Assembly (NCBI RefSeq): GCF_003668875.1
Contig: NZ_RAWM01000015.1
Coordinates: 1 to 64,000, forward strand
Length of the DNA: 64,000 nucleotides
Direction of reading: 5' to 3'
DNA from: Corallococcus interemptor
Lineage (GTDB): Bacteria; Myxococcota; Myxococcia; Myxococcales; Myxococcaceae
Below, in pieces: positions 16,292 to 24,907 of this stretch. How positions within the stretch are numbered: the stretch's first letter is position 1; every line of letters begins with the position of its first letter. Position numbers and translations under genes: made by a program. Below the pieces are notes generated by a model that was not told the DNA's origin, did no database searches, and was given only the letters and a program-made list of their open reading frames with translations.

Positions 16292-17767
16292 TCAGTGCGT
16301 CAGCGCCTCCAGGGCCTTCGCCTGCGCGTCGATGAAGTGCCCGTAGTCCGACTCCACCTGATCCGAATAGGCACAGGCGAACTCGGTGACGGCTTCGTCG
16401 AAGTGGTCCTTGGTGCCCAGGTATCCGGCGATGAGCGCGGCGTCTCCGGTGCGCGCGTGGGCTCGGGCCAGGGTGGCGCCGCAGGCGTCCGCGTAGTCCT
16501 GGAACACCGGCGCCTCCATCTTCTCCGCGTCCAGCGAGCCCTTCATGTCACGCAGCTGGCGCACGTAGAAGGCACCCATGCCCTCCACCTCCGTCCAGCC
16601 GAGGAACAGGTCGGAGAAGGCCTGCATGCGCCGCTGCCCCACCACCACGCGCTCTCCCGCGCTGTGGAACTCGCTGGGGCCCAGGTAGGGCTCCAACACG
16701 GACGCCTTGGCCTCCTTGAGCTGCAACACCAGCGGATCCTCCCCGCCGTTGCCCTCGCACAGCACGACGTAGGCCTGCAGCCCCACGCTGCCCACGCCCA
16801 CGACCTTGAAGCCCCACTCCTTGCGCTGGTAGCGCAGGCACAAGTCCCTCACCGCGCCGTCCAGCGACTCCAGGTAGCCCACCGTGAGCCGCTTGATGCG
16901 CCGCTCCAGCTCCGCCGGAGACACGTCCATCTTCACCGCGCTCAAGGGGAAGAGCAGGGGCGGCTGGTAGGCCAGGTGCCGCTGTCCGTTGCGCTCCACG
17001 GTGAGCTTCTCCACCGCGTGCGCGCTGGTGTGGCGCTTCGCCTTCTCCACCGCCTCCGCGGCGAGCTTCGCCGTGTCGTCGGAGTCGGAGTTCTTCAGCT
17101 CCTTCGCGTCCACGTGCAGCGACCAGACCTCCAGCAGGCTCCGGGTGGTCAGCTCGTGCATGGTGAGCCGGTAGGACTCCACGGCCTTGCGCGCGGCCTT
17201 CCTGCCGCAGCGGGCGCCCAGGCCGTTCTGCTTCGCGGCCACGACGAAGCTCGCGGCCAGTCGCTTCACGTCCCATTCGAAGGGCCCGGGCAGCGTCTCG
17301 TCGAAGTCGTTGAGGTCGAAGACGAGGTTGCGCTCGGGCGTGCCGAAGAGGCCGAAGTTGGCCAGGTGCGCGTCGCCGCAAATCTGGCTGCGCAGGCCGC
17401 TGTGCGGCGTGTGGGCCAGGTCGCGCGCCATGACGAAGGGCGTGCCGCGCAGGAAGGCGAACGGAGACTCCGACATGCGCTCATGTCGCACGGGCACCAG
17501 CCACGGCAGCCGCGTGGCGTCGGACTCCTTCAGCTGCGCGAGCGGATCCCTTCCCCGGAAGGCCTTCCACTTCGCGTGGCTGCTTCGGGGACAGCGCTTG
17601 CGAAACGCGCGGCCCGCCTCCATGCGCTCCTCCACGGAGCGGAAGTCCACGGCCTGCAGCCGCGAGGGCTTCAGCTTCCGGGGCGCGCGCCGCGTGCGCT
17701 GCTGTTTCTGGTTGGATACGAGGGGAACCTTCGCGGCTCCCAGCTCGGAAGTACCGTCCGCATCCAT
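16292..17767 (-). CDS. DUF2252 family protein
   Basis: A 491-aa protein of the DUF2252 family, which has a kinase/aminoglycoside-phosphotransferase-like fold. Recognisable blocks are MSESPFAFLRGT, ICGDAHLANFGLFGTPE, LVFDLNDFDETLPGPFEWD (Brenner-like HGD...N and D residues), and KRLAASFVVA. Start chosen at the ATG at 17767 after GAGGAG; an upstream in-frame TTG at 17791 is less likely. No signal peptide. The biochemical role of the family is not established. It lies between the two toxin cassettes but has normal high-GC composition and is probably unrelated to them. Confidence 0.85.
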   Translation of the reverse strand: MDADGTSELGAAKVPLVSNQKQQRTRRAPRKLKPSRLQAVDFRSVEERMEAGRAFRKRCPRSSHAKWKAFRGRDPLAQLKESDATRLPWLVPVRHERMSESPFAFLRGTPFVMARDLAHTPHSGLRSQICGDAHLANFGLFGTPERNLVFDLNDFDETLPGPFEWDVKRLAASFVVAAKQNGLGARCGRKAARKAVESYRLTMHELTTRSLLEVWSLHVDAKELKNSDSDDTAKLAAEAVEKAKRHTSAHAVEKLTVERNGQRHLAYQPPLLFPLSAVKMDVSPAELERRIKRLTVGYLESLDGAVRDLCLRYQRKEWGFKVVGVGSVGLQAYVVLCEGNGGEDPLVLQLKEAKASVLEPYLGPSEFHSAGERVVVGQRRMQAFSDLFLGWTEVEGMGAFYVRQLRDMKGSLDAEKMEAPVFQDYADACGATLARAHARTGDAALIAGYLGTKDHFDEAVTEFACAYSDQVESDYGHFIDAQAKALEALTH

Positions 17768-17889
17768 GGGGTGTGTGACTCCTCGCCTCAAAGGTGAGGC
17801 CGCCCCCTGGAAACGGGAAGCGTCCGGGGCTGGAAACTCCCCCGCCCCTGGAACCCTGGCCGGATGCAGTGTTCACCCGTAAGCGCGCT

Positions 17890-18762
17890 TCAGGCCGCGG
17901 CCAGCAGGTCCCGCAGGATGTCCCGCGCGCGCGTCCACAGCAGCGAGCCGCCCTCGTCCGGCAGGAAGTGGCGGACCGCGCGGGGAAAGCGCGTCGCGAG
18001 CAGCGCGCCTCCATCCGGCGAGTGCACCGGACTGGTGTCCTTCCCGCCGTACCAGAGCCGCACGGGCACGGGGATGGCTTCGGGCGGCACGGGCCACCGG
18101 CCCATGGCCAGCGTGAGGTCTCGCGCGTAGCCGCTGGCGCCTTGCGCGAAGCCCTCGCGCAGCGCCTGGCGATACGCGGACGCGAAGGCGGGCTCGCGGT
18201 AGCGGGCGCGGTCCTCCGGGCCGCTCATGCCGTCGACGAGCGCCCACATGCCGTCCGCGTCCGCGCGCGCCGCGAAGCCGGCCTCGATGCCCGCGCGGTC
18301 CGCCTCGATGGCGGCGACCATGCCCGCGACCTCCGGAGGCAGCAGGGCACGGGTCGCGGGGTGGGCGAGCTCGTCCTGGCCCGCCACGAGCGCCATCGCG
18401 GACACCCGTCCTGCCCCCGCCAGGGCCACCGCGAACGGAGCGCCCTGGGAGAAGCCCACCACGGCGGGCCGCGACAGGCGCAAGGACTCCAGCACCGCCG
18501 CGACGTCCGCCGTCCAGCGGGAGAAGTCCTTGAGCGGATCCGGCTGGGACAGGCCCAGCCCCGCACGGTCCACGCAGAGCAGCCGCACGCCCAGCTCGCG
18601 CACCGCCTCCGCGCCAAAGCCCAGCGAGCTGCTCGTCGCAGCTCCGGTGCAGAAGAGGACCGGCACGCCGTCGGGCGCGCCCCACTCCGTCCAACCCACC
18701 CGCCGCCCGTGCTCCCGCTCCAGGTGGCCACTGCGCTCCGGTTCCGTCAGGACAAGCGTCAT
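17890..18762 (-). CDS. Alpha/beta hydrolase
   Basis: A 290-aa alpha/beta hydrolase fold protein. It opens with a beta-sheet region (GWTEWGAPDGVPVLFCTGAA), has the nucleophile elbow GFSQGA near residue 113, and a late acidic strand VPVRLWYGGKDTSPV; the likely catalytic His is in VRHFLPDEGG. The ATG at 18762 is the first start in the conserved region. The open frame extends much further upstream only because it lies opposite the next gene. Divergent from the HNH toxin lipoprotein gene across 87 nt. Substrate unknown. Confidence 0.83.
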   Translation of the reverse strand: MTLVLTEPERSGHLEREHGRRVGWTEWGAPDGVPVLFCTGAATSSSLGFGAEAVRELGVRLLCVDRAGLGLSQPDPLKDFSRWTADVAAVLESLRLSRPAVVGFSQGAPFAVALAGAGRVSAMALVAGQDELAHPATRALLPPEVAGMVAAIEADRAGIEAGFAARADADGMWALVDGMSGPEDRARYREPAFASAYRQALREGFAQGASGYARDLTLAMGRWPVPPEAIPVPVRLWYGGKDTSPVHSPDGGALLATRFPRAVRHFLPDEGGSLLWTRARDILRDLLAAA

Positions 18763-18849
18763 GGGCGCAAGCCTGCGAAACGCCAGGGATGGAGTCCAGC
18801 CGGACATGACGCGGGCATCTGCTTCGTCCTCTGGGTAGAGTTCCGCTTC

Positions 18850-19473
18850 ATGCAGCGCAAACTTGCAGCCCTCGCAGGAGCGCTGATCCTGACCGCATGC
18901 TCCGAAACGCCATTCCCTGTCTCCGCGACCCAGCCCGTCCGCAAATGGGTAGGGCCCCAGGTGAATGTGCCAGGCGGGGGCCAGTTCCGGACCGTCATCT
19001 ACTATGGACCGTGGCAGTGCAGCTCTCAGCTCATGACCTACTGCCAGGAGAAGTGCGCCGGAAGTGGGCATGTGCTTCAGGGCTGTATGTGGTTGGCGGA
19101 CGTGAAGATGGACTTCGCGGGCACCCTGGTCAGGGCTGGGAGCCGCTTTGGCATGGCGCACTGCTGCTGCAACTTCGGGACGCTCAGTTCGCGGCAGACG
19201 GAAGTCGCCCGGAGTCGTTGGAAGAACGGACGCGAGGGGTTCCGCGAACAGTGGGCGGAGCGCTTCGGGGCGTGGCCCACCGAGGCCAACGGGAAGCCCT
19301 TCGAGGGGCACCACATCCGCGACCTCTGGCATGGCGGCAATCCCACGGATTGGGACAACGTCCTCCCGTTCCCCAAGGACATCCACCAGGACCTCTTCGG
19401 TCTCTATAACCAGTGCTACGCGAACGAGCCTCCTTGGACCCAGGTGGGCCCGGACCATCCCTATGGAGAGTAG
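18850..19473 (+). CDS. SitA-like lipoprotein toxin with HNH-type nuclease domain
   Basis: A 207-aa predicted lipoprotein with a short signal peptide and a canonical lipobox (ALILTAC). The middle is cysteine-rich (CSSQLMTYCQEKC and HCCCNF). The C-terminal part reads KPFEGHHIRDLWHGG, then NPTDWDNVLPFPKDIHQDLF: the E-HH, GG, N and H pattern of the HNH/endonuclease VII superfamily, common in bacterial polymorphic toxins. Directly downstream, 4 nt away, is a SMI1/KNR4 protein, the usual partner of such nucleases. The lipoprotein anchor suggests outer-membrane-exchange delivery like SitA rather than type VI secretion or CDI. Confidence 0.78.
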   Translation: MQRKLAALAGALILTACSETPFPVSATQPVRKWVGPQVNVPGGGQFRTVIYYGPWQCSSQLMTYCQEKCAGSGHVLQGCMWLADVKMDFAGTLVRAGSRFGMAHCCCNFGTLSSRQTEVARSRWKNGREGFREQWAERFGAWPTEANGKPFEGHHIRDLWHGGNPTDWDNVLPFPKDIHQDLFGLYNQCYANEPPWTQVGPDHPYGE

Positions 19474-19477
19474 GCCC

Positions 19478-19948
19478 ATGTCGATGAGGGAGATGCTCGA
19501 AGAGGTGTCACGCCTCCACCACGCGCGCCCGCCCGCGACGCCGGAGCAAATCGAAGCATTCGAGCGAAGCGTGGGATGGCGCTTGGATCCGGACCTGCGC
19601 GCCTTCTATCTGTACTGCGACGGTGCGGACCTGTTTGACCCGGTCGACCCTGCCTTCTCCTTCCTTCCCTTGAATCGGATTCGCCGGGCGCGAGTGGTAA
19701 TGCGCAAGGACGACACCGACCGCGCGGGGCCCGCGTCCTGGTACACCATCGCTGAAGTGCAGGACAGCAACTACATCCTGCTCGACGTGGGGCAGCAGCA
19801 GGACGGCAGGTATCTCATCCGCGATGGCTACAACGAAGCGTTCCCGAACCCGGACTACTGCCGTGAAATCGCCAATTCGTTCTCCGAGTTTCTCGGCGGA
19901 GCGCTCCGCTCCAATGGGCGCTGGTTCTGGCTCCGCGAGGACGCGTAG
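19478..19948 (+). CDS. SMI1/KNR4 (SUKH) family immunity protein
   Basis: A 156-aa protein of the SMI1/KNR4 superfamily. The early ATPEQIEAFERSVGWRLDPD with LRAFYLYCDGAD is the signature in which a helix precedes the LP-x-D-hYxh-nG motif, here a variant. An acidic, aromatic C-terminal half follows and ends in FSEFLGGALR. Members are immunity proteins that bind and block nuclease toxins. The gene starts 4 nt after the toxin stop, so it is translated together with it. No signal peptide, as expected for a cytoplasmic immunity factor. Confidence 0.82.
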   Translation: MSMREMLEEVSRLHHARPPATPEQIEAFERSVGWRLDPDLRAFYLYCDGADLFDPVDPAFSFLPLNRIRRARVVMRKDDTDRAGPASWYTIAEVQDSNYILLDVGQQQDGRYLIRDGYNEAFPNPDYCREIANSFSEFLGGALRSNGRWFWLREDA

Positions 19949-19960
19949 GCGCCTCTGGCG

Positions 19961-21313
19961 CTAAACCGTCCGTGGCGTGAGCGGGATGCCGCCCTTCGGG
20001 CGCAGGGTGATGGCGGGCAGCACCTCCGGCGCGGGGCCTGGCGCGGCGTCGAAGTGGAAGCGCTGGAGCACCGTGGCCAGCACCAGGCGGAGCACCATCA
20101 GCGCGGAGCCCGCGCCAATGCAGAGCCGGGGACCTCCTCCGAAGGGACAGTACGCGAAGCGCGGGATGCGCCGCTCCAGCCCGTCCGCCCAGCGCTCGGG
20201 ACGGAAGGCCTCCGGCTCCGGAAAGTGTCTCGCGTCCCGGTGCAGCGCCCACTGGGACCACGCGACCACCGTCCCGGCGGGCACGAGGACGCCGTCCATC
20301 CGGTCGTCTGCCTCCGCCACCCGGCTCATGCCCCACGCGGGCGGATACAGACGCAGCGACTCCTTCACCACCTGCTCGCAGTAGGGCAGTGAAGGCAGGT
20401 CTTCCACCGTGGGCTCGCGGCCTCCCAGCACCGTGGCCAGCTCCCTTCGCAGCGTGGCCTCCGCCTCCGGATGGCGCGCCAGCAACCACAGGCTGAGCGC
20501 CAGCGCGGCGGCCGTCGTCTCGTGCCCGGCGATCATCAATGTCAGACATTCATCGCGCAGCTGCGCGTCCGTCAGGTGCTCGCCGTCCTCGGCCTGCGCC
20601 TCCAGCATCAGGCCCAGCAGGTCCTCTCCCGGCGCTCCCTGCCTCCTGCGGCGCTCCACCACGTCGTCCACGACGGCGTGCAGGGTGCGCAGGGCGGCCT
20701 GGAACCGCCGCTGCCCGGGCGTGGGCAGCCAGGCTGGCAGCGGGAGGGGCGTGGCGAAGAGGAACTGGGCATGCAGCATCACCGCCTCCATGGCCCGCCC
20801 CAGCTCCCGCGCCTGCGCGGAGAGGTCCGCGCCGAAGAGCGTCCCGGCCACCACGTCCAGCGTCAGTGACATCATCTCCGGGTACGCGTCGAAGGACTCT
20901 CCTTCGCGCCGGGACGCCAGCCAGGTGTTCGCGGCCCGCACCGCCACGCGCCCGTGCGCGGCCAGCAGGTTCTTGTGGAAGGCCGGCTGCATCATCCGCC
21001 GCCGCCGCATCCAGAAGTCGCCGTGGCTGGTGAACAGGCCGTGGCCCACCACCGCCTCCAGGGCGCGCTTCTGGAAGGCGTCCTTCGGGTAGTTGCGGAA
21101 GTGCTTCACCAGCACGTGCTCGATGCCCTCCGACGTGTTGAGCAGGTAGACGTCCGTCCCCACGAAGCGCGTGCGCACCACCGCGCCCCGGTCCGCGTAG
21201 CGCAGGAAGAAGCCCAGCGGATCCTTGCGGTACTCCAGCCCCTGGCCCACCCACGGCAACCCCGAGGGAAGCCGGGGCGGAAGGACCGCGGAGTCAGAAG
21301 AGGCGGAGGGCAT
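19961..21313 (-). CDS. Cytochrome P450
   Basis: A 450-aa soluble P450 monooxygenase. The I-helix motif is AGHETTA near residue 263, the K-helix ExxR is ESLR near 318, the meander FRPERW follows, and the heme-thiolate loop is FGGGPRLCIG with Cys near 396. It resembles bacterial fatty-acid or terpenoid P450s of the CYP102/CYP110/CYP4-like clan (conserved FGGGPRxCIG rather than FGxGxHxCxG). No ferredoxin or reductase gene is adjacent. Convergent with the SMI1/KNR4 gene, 12 nt apart. Substrate unknown; carotenoid oxidation is conceivable because the crt operon is 7 kb away, but nothing in the sequence shows it. Confidence 0.93.
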   Translation of the reverse strand: MPSASSDSAVLPPRLPSGLPWVGQGLEYRKDPLGFFLRYADRGAVVRTRFVGTDVYLLNTSEGIEHVLVKHFRNYPKDAFQKRALEAVVGHGLFTSHGDFWMRRRRMMQPAFHKNLLAAHGRVAVRAANTWLASRREGESFDAYPEMMSLTLDVVAGTLFGADLSAQARELGRAMEAVMLHAQFLFATPLPLPAWLPTPGQRRFQAALRTLHAVVDDVVERRRRQGAPGEDLLGLMLEAQAEDGEHLTDAQLRDECLTLMIAGHETTAAALALSLWLLARHPEAEATLRRELATVLGGREPTVEDLPSLPYCEQVVKESLRLYPPAWGMSRVAEADDRMDGVLVPAGTVVAWSQWALHRDARHFPEPEAFRPERWADGLERRIPRFAYCPFGGGPRLCIGAGSALMVLRLVLATVLQRFHFDAAPGPAPEVLPAITLRPKGGIPLTPRTV

Positions 21314-21352
21314 GCGGGGCGTGAGTGTAGCCGAGACGCCCTCCGTGACGGC

Positions 21353-24300
21353 TCACCAGGGCTGGAAGAGGGAGTGGTCTCCGCTGTCCTCGTCGTACTG
21401 GCCGAGGGTCGCGGCGGCCCACCGCAGGTAGTTGAGGAGGAAGGCCCAGGCCTCCGCGCCCGCGGCGACGGAGAGCGTCATCAGCCGGGGGGCCTCGGTG
21501 GGGATGAAGCCCGCGACGCCCTCGGCGACCATGCCGCCGAAGCTCAGCACGTTGGCGCCGAACTTCTCCGTGTCCCAGAAGTAGGAGTGGTACGGCACCT
21601 CGGGCGACTTCTCACGCGCCAGCTCCAGCACGTAGCTGGTGAGGGACAACACGAGGCCGCAGATGCCCGTGACCCCGAGCAGCCCGCTGTCCACCTTCTC
21701 CATTCCCCTCGCGAACCCCGTCGCCTCCGTGTCCGCCTTGCGGGTCCAGCTGCAGAGCGCCACGAGCCCCGTGGCCACGGCCTCCAGCGCGGTGAGGAAC
21801 CACAGCATGCGGTCCAGGTCCTGCTGGGCCGGAGCCTCGTCGAAGGGGAAGGTCCCCGCCACCGTCACCCACGTCGCGGCGGTCTGGCCCGTGGCGAGCA
21901 GCCGCTTCGTGACAGGGCTCTTCGCTTCAATCCCTATCGCCAGGAGCAGCGTGTAGAGGATGGACGACACGGTGGACATCACTCCGCCCACGATGGAGTA
22001 GTGATACGCCTGCGGGCCAATCACGTTGCGCTCGATGGACGTCTTCGCCAGCACCAGCGTGGGGGAGGCCCGCCAGGGCAGCTGCTCCGGCTGGAGCCGG
22101 GCCTGCTGCTTCTGGGCCGGAGCCTCGTTGGGGAAGGGCGCCTCGCCGGTGAGCAGCTTGAAGACGATGGTGGCCGGGATGGCCACGAGCAGGGAGAGCG
22201 CACCCAGCATCGTCAGGGAGTCCTCACCCGTGAGCTTCTTGTACAGCCAGCTCAGCACCGGGATGTTGAACGGGCGCAGGAGCACCTCCTCCAGCAGCGC
22301 CTCGCTCACGTCGGCGATGATCTCACACATGCCCACGAGCAGGTCCCTCGCGGCGGCGAGCAGGGCCTTCGCCGCTTCGCCCGCCAGCACCTGGATGATG
22401 GAGTGCAGGCTGGCGGTGCCCTGCTGGAACAGCGTCTGGAGGTCCTTGCACAGCGACACCACGCTGGCTTCGACGTCCGACAGAATCTTCCCCACCGTCT
22501 GGATGAAGTCGGTGATGGCCTGCGCCACCGGCGTGCCGGACTCGTCGGACGTGCTGTCCGCGAAGCCGCCGTGGGACACCTGGTAGGTGGAGAAGGTCGC
22601 GCCCGGGCTGGTGGTGAGGCAGTCGTAGCCGGACTGCTGCTCCGGCGTCTCCGCCGCCTGCGTCTGGGACACCACCTGCTGTGTCGTCACGTCCGGCATG
22701 CCCAGGGCCTGCTGGCAGACGCCGTCCCACTTCGCGATGAGGTCGTCGAAGAACGTCGTGATGGACGCCTCCATGCCCTTCATGCGGCCCGCGAGCGCGC
22801 GGACCACGTCCTGGGTCATCGCCTCCATGGCGCGCTGGGTGGCCAGGATGTCATCCCAGGCGAAGAGGAAGCCCAGGAACGCGATGATGTCTTCAATCAG
22901 CACCTTCAGCTGCTGGAACAGCCAGCTGATGAGCTGGAGTGCTTCCTTGAGGGTCCGGATGACGAACGTCACCACCTGCTCGCCAATCTTCACGAAGAAC
23001 TGGAGCAGCGTCTTCGTGCCGCTGACGATGGGCTGGATGACGTACTCGTAGACGGCGCCCGCGGCGCTCTTGAGCGCCTGGAGCACGTCTCCCGCCGCCG
23101 TCTCGATGGCGTTCGTCACGGTGCCCAGCACCTTGAAGGACGTCTGGGTCTTGGCCATCGCCGTCGGCGCCGTCGTGGCCGCCGGCTCCACGGGCGCCGC
23201 CGAGCCGTCCGAGGGCAGGCTGCCCATGTTGTCCATCAGCTGCTGGAGTGACGCCTGCACCTGCGCCACCAGGTCCGGGTCGGCACCGGGGGGCACCACG
23301 GGCGTGCCGTCCGGCTTCTTCCACTGGGACAGGTCCTGGCCCTTCAGCTTCGCGGCCAGGTTCGCGCGCAGCTCCGCGCTGGGGTCCGCCGTCACGTCCT
23401 GGGCAAGGAACGGCGCGCTGAAGCGGAACACGGGCGTGCCCACGTCGGACACCTTGTTGATGAGCGTCACGGTGCCGCTGGCGTCTGTCTTCACCTCCAC
23501 GCGGGTGGAGGTGTCCAGGTCCGTCCAGTAGCCGTTCACCATCACGCGCGACCACTCGGAGGCGTTTACCTGCACCGCCTGGCCCGCCAGGGGCTTGCCC
23601 TGCGCGTCCGAGAAGCGCACCACCGTGGTGTAGCTGGGGAACTCCTGCCCGTTGGCCAGCGCGGGCAGCACCATGTCCGTGTTCTGCCAGGCCGTGGTGT
23701 CCGGGTCCTGCCACAGGTACGTGATGAGGCTGTTGTCCGTGGAGGTCACGAACAGCTCGCCCGTGGAGCGCTTCTGGTTGCGGCGCGGCGCCAGCCGGGC
23801 CACGTGCTCGCGCTGCTGGAGCGGCGCGGACCAGCCGCCCGTGGCGCCTACCGCGTTGTTCAATGTGAACAGCCGCTGGCTGCCGTCCACCGCCCACACG
23901 CTGACGCGCTGGGAGTCCTGCTGCGCCAGCACGGAGGTGACTCCGGGCAGCACGTCCGCGGACGCGATGGACAGCGCGGTGCTCTTCGCATTCTTCAGGC
24001 CGGAGGAGGGGAACCACGACAGCCCGTCACCGCCCACGTACAGCGCGCTCAGCCCCTGGTTCCGCCGGTCCTCCAGCGCCCACAGGCAGCGGGCCCCCGC
24101 GGGCGCCGTCACCGACAGCGAGTGCGTGGTGCTGGTGGCCGGGTCCAGGAGGCTGGTGAAGGTGAGGCACCGCTTGCCGGTGTTGTCGTCGTACAGCGAC
24201 CAGGTGCCCCGGTAGGAGATGCCGGTGATGGAGGCGCGCGCCACCACCACGTCGTGCAGCGTCTGCATGTCCTTGGGCGGCGCCCAGTTCACCCATGCGT

Positions 24301-24865
24301 TCGCCGTGCTGCTCGTGGACGCGTCCACGAAGTAGCGGCCGGTGGTGCCGTTCGTGTTCTTCACCTCCGCCACCAGCAGCGGCGCCTCGCTGGCGCTGAC
24401 GAAGTCACCCAGCAAGAGCCGCTGCACGGGCATGCCCGTGGGAGCGCCGTTGCGCTGGACCCACGCGGTGTTGAGCGTGTTCCACGGCGCCCCGTCCTGC
24501 GTGGGCGTGAGCGGCGGGGAGACGAACACGCGGCTGCCTCCCGCGCCGTCGTCCATGGCCACCGCGATGATGACCTGGCCCGAGGGGGCCTGGACCACCG
24601 CGTAGCCCTGCACGTCGTGGTTGGAGTCCGGGCTGAGCTCGACCTGGCGCCAGCCGGTCGTCACCGTGGTGTCGCGCAACATCACCCACAGCGTCTTGCG
24701 CGCGGTGTTCGCGGCGGACGCGCCCACGCTGAACACCAGCGGCGAGCCGCCGGTGTCCTCCGCGGAGGCGAGGGGATAGGCGGCGTCCACGGAGGTCGCG
24801 GCCAGGTAGTTGTACATCAGGCTGGAGGAGACGGTCGCCGAGGCAGTCTGGGAAGTCTGGGACAT
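21353..24865 (-). CDS. Large unrecognised protein with helical hydrophobic C-terminus
   Basis: A 1170-aa protein that I do not recognise, without signal peptide. Residues 1-400 are rich in short beta strands with recurring Trp/Gly (a propeller-like or lectin-like region). About 410-490 look like an Ig/transthyretin-type module (FSDAQGKPLAGQAVQVNASE). From about 580 the protein is helical: amphipathic stretches near 620-670, then strongly hydrophobic helices near 883, 957, 1020 and 1062. That layout would suit a binding head plus a membrane-inserting body. Only a weak AGGA lies about 12 nt before the ATG. It follows the P47-like gene by 42 nt on the same strand, so they form an operon. Confidence 0.75.
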   Translation of the reverse strand: MSQTSQTASATVSSSLMYNYLAATSVDAAYPLASAEDTGGSPLVFSVGASAANTARKTLWVMLRDTTVTTGWRQVELSPDSNHDVQGYAVVQAPSGQVIIAVAMDDGAGGSRVFVSPPLTPTQDGAPWNTLNTAWVQRNGAPTGMPVQRLLLGDFVSASEAPLLVAEVKNTNGTTGRYFVDASTSSTANAWVNWAPPKDMQTLHDVVVARASITGISYRGTWSLYDDNTGKRCLTFTSLLDPATSTTHSLSVTAPAGARCLWALEDRRNQGLSALYVGGDGLSWFPSSGLKNAKSTALSIASADVLPGVTSVLAQQDSQRVSVWAVDGSQRLFTLNNAVGATGGWSAPLQQREHVARLAPRRNQKRSTGELFVTSTDNSLITYLWQDPDTTAWQNTDMVLPALANGQEFPSYTTVVRFSDAQGKPLAGQAVQVNASEWSRVMVNGYWTDLDTSTRVEVKTDASGTVTLINKVSDVGTPVFRFSAPFLAQDVTADPSAELRANLAAKLKGQDLSQWKKPDGTPVVPPGADPDLVAQVQASLQQLMDNMGSLPSDGSAAPVEPAATTAPTAMAKTQTSFKVLGTVTNAIETAAGDVLQALKSAAGAVYEYVIQPIVSGTKTLLQFFVKIGEQVVTFVIRTLKEALQLISWLFQQLKVLIEDIIAFLGFLFAWDDILATQRAMEAMTQDVVRALAGRMKGMEASITTFFDDLIAKWDGVCQQALGMPDVTTQQVVSQTQAAETPEQQSGYDCLTTSPGATFSTYQVSHGGFADSTSDESGTPVAQAITDFIQTVGKILSDVEASVVSLCKDLQTLFQQGTASLHSIIQVLAGEAAKALLAAARDLLVGMCEIIADVSEALLEEVLLRPFNIPVLSWLYKKLTGEDSLTMLGALSLLVAIPATIVFKLLTGEAPFPNEAPAQKQQARLQPEQLPWRASPTLVLAKTSIERNVIGPQAYHYSIVGGVMSTVSSILYTLLLAIGIEAKSPVTKRLLATGQTAATWVTVAGTFPFDEAPAQQDLDRMLWFLTALEAVATGLVALCSWTRKADTEATGFARGMEKVDSGLLGVTGICGLVLSLTSYVLELAREKSPEVPYHSYFWDTEKFGANVLSFGGMVAEGVAGFIPTEAPRLMTLSVAAGAEAWAFLLNYLRWAAATLGQYDEDSGDHSLFQPW

Positions 24866-24907
24866 GATGGATGGATTCCTGGGAGGTCTTTGGGAGGGAT
24901 TGACGCT

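Noticed and set aside
24866-24907. Possible gene boundary hairpin between the two large proteins
   Set aside because: Only 42 nt with no stable stem; treated as an ordinary operon spacer.
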